In this document: piece by piece, positions 63,701 through 64,000 of the stretch | Position numbering within the stretch: position 1 is the first letter of the stretch | How the letters are laid out: every line of letters starts with the position of its first letter | Assembly (NCBI GenBank): GCA_041396125.1 | Contig: JAWKZG010000004.1 | Span: 124,001-188,000, forward strand | Length of the DNA stretch: 64,000 bases | Direction: 5' to 3' | From: JAWKZG01 sp041396125 | Lineage (GTDB): Bacteria; Pseudomonadota; Gammaproteobacteria; Competibacterales; Competibacteraceae | Notes under the pieces: generated by a model | What the model was told of the DNA's origin: nothing | Databases searched by the model: none | Seen by the model: the letters and a program-made list of their open reading frames with translations, nothing else | Program-made: the position numbers and the translations under genes

Positions 63701-64000
63701 TCATCGAGGCCATCAAGGAAATCATCAACGGGCTCATCAACAGCTTCTGATGCAACTTCCAAGGTGACAATATCTGCCGGATTTTCCGTCAGCATGGACG
63801 GCACTTCCTCTAGCGAGACGGCTTCTGCATCGTAAGCTCCGTCTGCCAGATCGGATGACAAATCGGAGTCAGCGCTGCCCGCTACAGTGGCCGTTGCAAA
63901 CCAGGCATCATTGTGTTCTTCCGTGCTGCTCGGCATTAGCTCAGGCAGAGTGGATTCGATATGACTGTTTAAATCGAAACCGGCACTTTTGACGTCATCT
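60796..64000 (-). CDS. Second ChpA-like hybrid CheA kinase, 5' end outside the window
   Basis: At least 1067 residues, running off the right edge: the frame is open through 63999 (codons read DDVKSAGFDLNSH before the first ATG at 63936), so the start lies further right. Order: acidic N-terminal part, degenerate Hpt-like unit (ALQAQLAATFNEFEPFRQQL to ALVELLTQAGWPMPV), true Hpt with RLAHNIKGSAN (His near 63056), dimerisation, HATPase (HMLRNAVDHGIELP, ECRDDGRGLDYERI, SGRGVGMDIV), CheW-like, and receiver (VLIVDDSISVRQ, LVLSDIEMPRMNG). Paralogue of chpA with fewer Hpt-like units visible. Followed by two CheW-like genes. Confidence 0.92.
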   Translation of the reverse strand, partial: DDVKSAGFDLNSHIESTLPELMPSSTEEHNDAWFATATVAGSADSDLSSDLADGAYDAEAVSLEEVPSMLTENPADIVTLEVASEAVDEPVDDFLDGLDDEDDDELMGALQAQLAATFNEFEPFRQQLIGANESTVLDAASSGYIKVVERVQIAAEAVGLNGFAIIGELLSANVQMLPDMEPPARAAAADVLAEWPVAVQAYFNDPADQVVQIALVELLTQAGWPMPVPEDQIDDMLAALSPDPDDYLSDAEQRPTVAQPDDVVLAIGADVNPKLVTVFMHESPLNAADFSMAIERIIRGDDIVRNLGNAQRLAHNIKGSANMIGVKGIANMTHHVEDILEYLTEHQRAPQPDLACTLQEAADCVEAMLESLQSGTEAPADAQRILQNVFDWANRMDAGQLETPVVATSTAPEVVPAAAAIPAKTTAAVASPKPAPVSSVPPSPESQSPRPEIVEAPAAGSVAEVAVGKMVRVPTDTIDTMFRMVGEVSVALDQLQDRFAIVRRYSNDVQQQHNMVQQRRFELENFIDVRHVANTQQRLRQLNRDKNFDPLEMDQYDELYSTTRSFIESVVDSQRMSQQMRAELSGLERSLAPLQHMKDELQVAVMKTRMEPVNTIVARLQRSVRQAARATDKQVDLFIKGSEIQIDSEVLERLADPLMHMLRNAVDHGIELPADRTAKGKSATGTIRLSFFQEGQNVVIECRDDGRGLDYERIRTTAVARGLLASGATMSNPELARLILAPGFSTRTSATQLSGRGVGMDIVQTTIRDLKGIMEIGDAETGGCQISLRLPITLLTSHSLVVQVAAEHYAIPTSSIMQVLSPRLGRYTLIGDQLAYEIGQDAYPATTLSACLGHAEEGGLPSPECSTVMIYSDTGPVAVAVDKLLKSYDLVVKNLGRYVGNIRGVAGLSTLADGSLIPVLDVAELLRAPAQAFASAAAGATADVQRPTAARVLIVDDSISVRQTLTDLVEEAGYEALVARDGIEAVDLLRKQKPDLVLSDIEMPRMNGLELVSYIRTSHSTDLPIIMITSRTMQKHRQQAAAAGANGYVTKPFDEDELLASIRSFIQ

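Overview
The window looks like a chromosomal piece of a free-living, probably sulfide-oxidising gammaproteobacterium. The basis is flavocytochrome c sulfide dehydrogenase (fccAB), a PilG/PilH/PilI/PilJ/ChpA-type twitching-chemotaxis locus, type II secretion gspCDEF, roxA/ycfD, hemN behind an FNR box, pmbA, prmB and psd. No rRNA, tRNA, CRISPR array, insertion sequence or prophage is visible. I cannot name a genus.

Layout. 1-3218: edge fragment of cysG, a D-2-hydroxyacid dehydrogenase and fccAB. 3227-13561: a minus-strand operon coding a branched-chain-amino-acid-type ABC importer (binding protein, LivH, LivM, LivG, LivF), then a DUF1116 protein, an FdrA protein and carbamate kinase. A hydantoin/allantoin racemase-like gene and a GntR/FCD regulator diverge from it. 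This resembles the end of allantoin/oxamate catabolism, with carbamoyl phosphate cashed in for ATP. 13782-19961: a tight plus-strand cluster of unusual proteins: a small membrane protein, an SPFH/coiled-coil protein, a zinc-ribbon plus FHA-like protein, a membrane Ser/Thr kinase and a papain-like peptidase. The last four each end in a zinc-binding module. This is my first candidate for an undescribed system. 20004-38831: housekeeping genes and T2SS (pmbA, RluA-type synthase, YjdF, MliC, gspFEDC), an OmpA-like lipoprotein, an FHA-lytic transglycosylase fusion, a metallopeptidase, purB, roxA and others. 38832-39415: a sigma-54 promoter followed by a roughly 108-nt structured RNA ending in a strong terminator, a candidate new regulatory RNA. 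39416-52236: mazG, then the chp locus pilG-pilH-pilI, a free periplasmic Cache protein, a periplasmic binding protein, pilJ, chpA and two CheW-like genes. 52273-58718: prmB, psd, a patatin, hemN and a Kef-type antiporter. 58829-64000: on the minus strand, a second CheA-CheW-CheW module paralogous to the end of the first. Its last protein carries a long acidic tail made from a 15-bp tandem repeat.

How the parts connect: the two chp modules share gene order (hybrid CheA, short CheW-like, longer CheW-like) and a family of degenerate Hpt-like repeats, so they look like a duplicated phosphorelay. The Cache and binding proteins inside the first module suggest that PilJ receives nutrient signals through soluble periplasmic receptors. 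The kinase cluster and the FHA-transglycosylase show phosphothreonine-style signalling in the same genome.

Caution: ten or so genes are broken by single-base indels, several in or next to homopolymers (A8 at 10742, A5 at 10103, T5 near 13838, C5 near 50770). In most cases one base restores a well-conserved protein. I read most of these as sequence errors, not dead genes, and give the restored spans.
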